Source: CBDAKK01 sp965196605 (lineage in GTDB: Bacteria; Spirochaetota; Spirochaetia; WTKD01; G963693115). Taken from it: a DNA stretch of 64,000 bases. The notes under the pieces were generated by a model. That model saw only the letters and a list, made by a program, of their open reading frames with translations. It searched no databases and was not told where the DNA came from. The position numbers were made by a program, and so were the translations under genes. Position 1 is the first letter of the stretch, and every line of letters starts with the position of its first letter. The stretch covers positions 62,001-126,000 of the forward strand of contig CBDAKK010000002.1 in the NCBI GenBank assembly GCA_965196605.1. Reading direction: 5' to 3'. Positions 63,353 through 64,000 of the stretch are shown one piece after another.

Positions 63353-64000
63353 TTACGAGAAGAACTCGCGGTGGAGTACGCGTATGGCGTGTTCTTCGTG
63401 TTCTCGGAGAATGACAAAGGATATGTTTATTTCGTTGGAGCCTTGTGCTATTGCAATGACATTGATGTTTGCACTGCCTATGGCGCTAAAGATGCGTCCT
63501 GATAGTCCCTTGACTCCGCGCATTTTTACGCCAATGACGGAGATGATGGAGACGTGGGGCATGGTGGATATGTTTTGTATGCGCCGCTGCATGAGTTCGG
63601 TGTGAAACTCTTGCTTAAATAGTTCCACAACTCGCGCGCTTTCGCTGTCTTGTAGCACAAAGCAGATGCTGTGCTCACTAGAAGATTGGGATATCATAAG
63701 GGGCTTGATGTGGTGGTGCGCAAAGACGCGGAATATGCGCGGGAGGAAGTAAAAATTGCCTGAGAGGCCTACGCCTTCTATCATGAGCATGGTGGCATGG
63801 GTTGTGGAGGCTATGCCGGTAATTTCGCTTCCTACTTCGTAGTTTTCTTGCCCTATCACCGTGCCAGTAGCGTTGGGGTTCAGGGTGTTTTTAATGACTA
63901 TGGGTATGTTCTTTTCTAAGGTGGGCACTACGGTTTGAGGGTGTATGACCTGCGCTCCAAAGTATGAGAGTTCCATGGCTTCGGTGTAGCTTATGCGTGG
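63353..64000 (-). CDS. lysC: Aspartate kinase, C-terminal part (runs off the window)
   Basis: The frame is open from the window edge (64000) to the stop at 63353, 215 codons. It covers the end of the kinase domain (ISYTEAMELSYFGAQVIHPQT) and two ACT domains (SEITGIASTTHATMLMIEG and VSIISVIGVKMRGVKGLSGR). VIAIAQGSNEINISFVI is typical of the effector-binding ACT of aspartokinases. Makes aspartyl phosphate for threonine, lysine/diaminopimelate and methionine. It ends at HREFFS without a homoserine dehydrogenase fusion. A bifunctional upstream part cannot be judged. Confidence 0.92.
   Translation of the reverse strand, partial: PRISYTEAMELSYFGAQVIHPQTVVPTLEKNIPIVIKNTLNPNATGTVIGQENYEVGSEITGIASTTHATMLMIEGVGLSGNFYFLPRIFRVFAHHHIKPLMISQSSSEHSICFVLQDSESARVVELFKQEFHTELMQRRIQNISTMPHVSIISVIGVKMRGVKGLSGRIFSAIGSANINVIAIAQGSNEINISFVILREHEEHAIRVLHREFFS

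Overview
The window looks like the chromosome of a host-associated spirochaete related to Treponema. This is inferred from several things: the block rseP-cdsA-uppS-frr-tsf-rpsB in treponemal order, an S2 protein with an acidic tail, many lipoproteins with loose lipoboxes, a FliS gene behind a sigma-28-like promoter, and BspA-like (DUF285) surface lipoproteins. No species is claimed. There are no rRNA genes, transposases, integrases, phage structural genes or CRISPR arrays.

Layout. 1-4.4 kb: end of a lipoprotein gene, then Mn-type superoxide dismutase, a SufS-type cysteine desulfurase with a very divergent SufU-like scaffold, phosphoglycerate mutase and a CYTH protein. 4.4-7.0 kb: three minus-strand lipoproteins. 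7.0-8.5 kb: a 15-copy, 23-bp tandem repeat and intergenic repeat modules. 8.5-10.7 kb: queuine salvage (tgt, queuosine-precursor transporter) and initiator tRNA. 11.4-19.9 kb: envelope and translation operon (beta-propeller protein, rseP, cdsA, uppS, frr, tsf, rpsB, maf), with no dxr. 19.9-31.8 kb: Gx-type transporter, CAP protein, Kelch lipoprotein, aldo/keto reductase, two glycosyltransferases, four tRNAs, a lipoprotein, tyrS, an SDR, and a multicopper oxidase followed by a duplicated SDR 3' end. 32-37.3 kb: M15 peptidase, a repeat block, then leuA-cimA behind a consensus promoter and an apparent leucine attenuator. 37.4-46.5 kb: SPOR protein, coaE, polA, fliS region, malY/patB, EamA transporter, pdxH. 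46.5-53.2 kb: phoR, phoB, phoU, pstBACS on the minus strand; phoB seems to start at AUU. 54.5-64 kb: zinc ribbon, a frameshifted thrC, two large modular DUF285 lipoproteins with duplicated upstream flanks, and a partial aspartate kinase.

The most unusual property is the intergenic DNA. At least eight gene-free blocks are mosaics of a small set of short modules used in either orientation. Several modules are palindromes whose two arms change together between copies: GTGTTGC/GCAACAC versus GTGTCGC/GCGACAC; CGCCCC/GGGGCG versus CGTCCC/GGGACG; and 21-bp polypyrimidine/polypurine hairpins with two different stem sequences. That pattern argues for selection on, or propagation through, a folded structure. 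I do not recognise it as a named element. The second strong non-coding signal is the leuA leader: perfect -35/-10, a short ORF with Leu codons, a 7-bp antiterminator and an 11-bp terminator in classical attenuation geometry.
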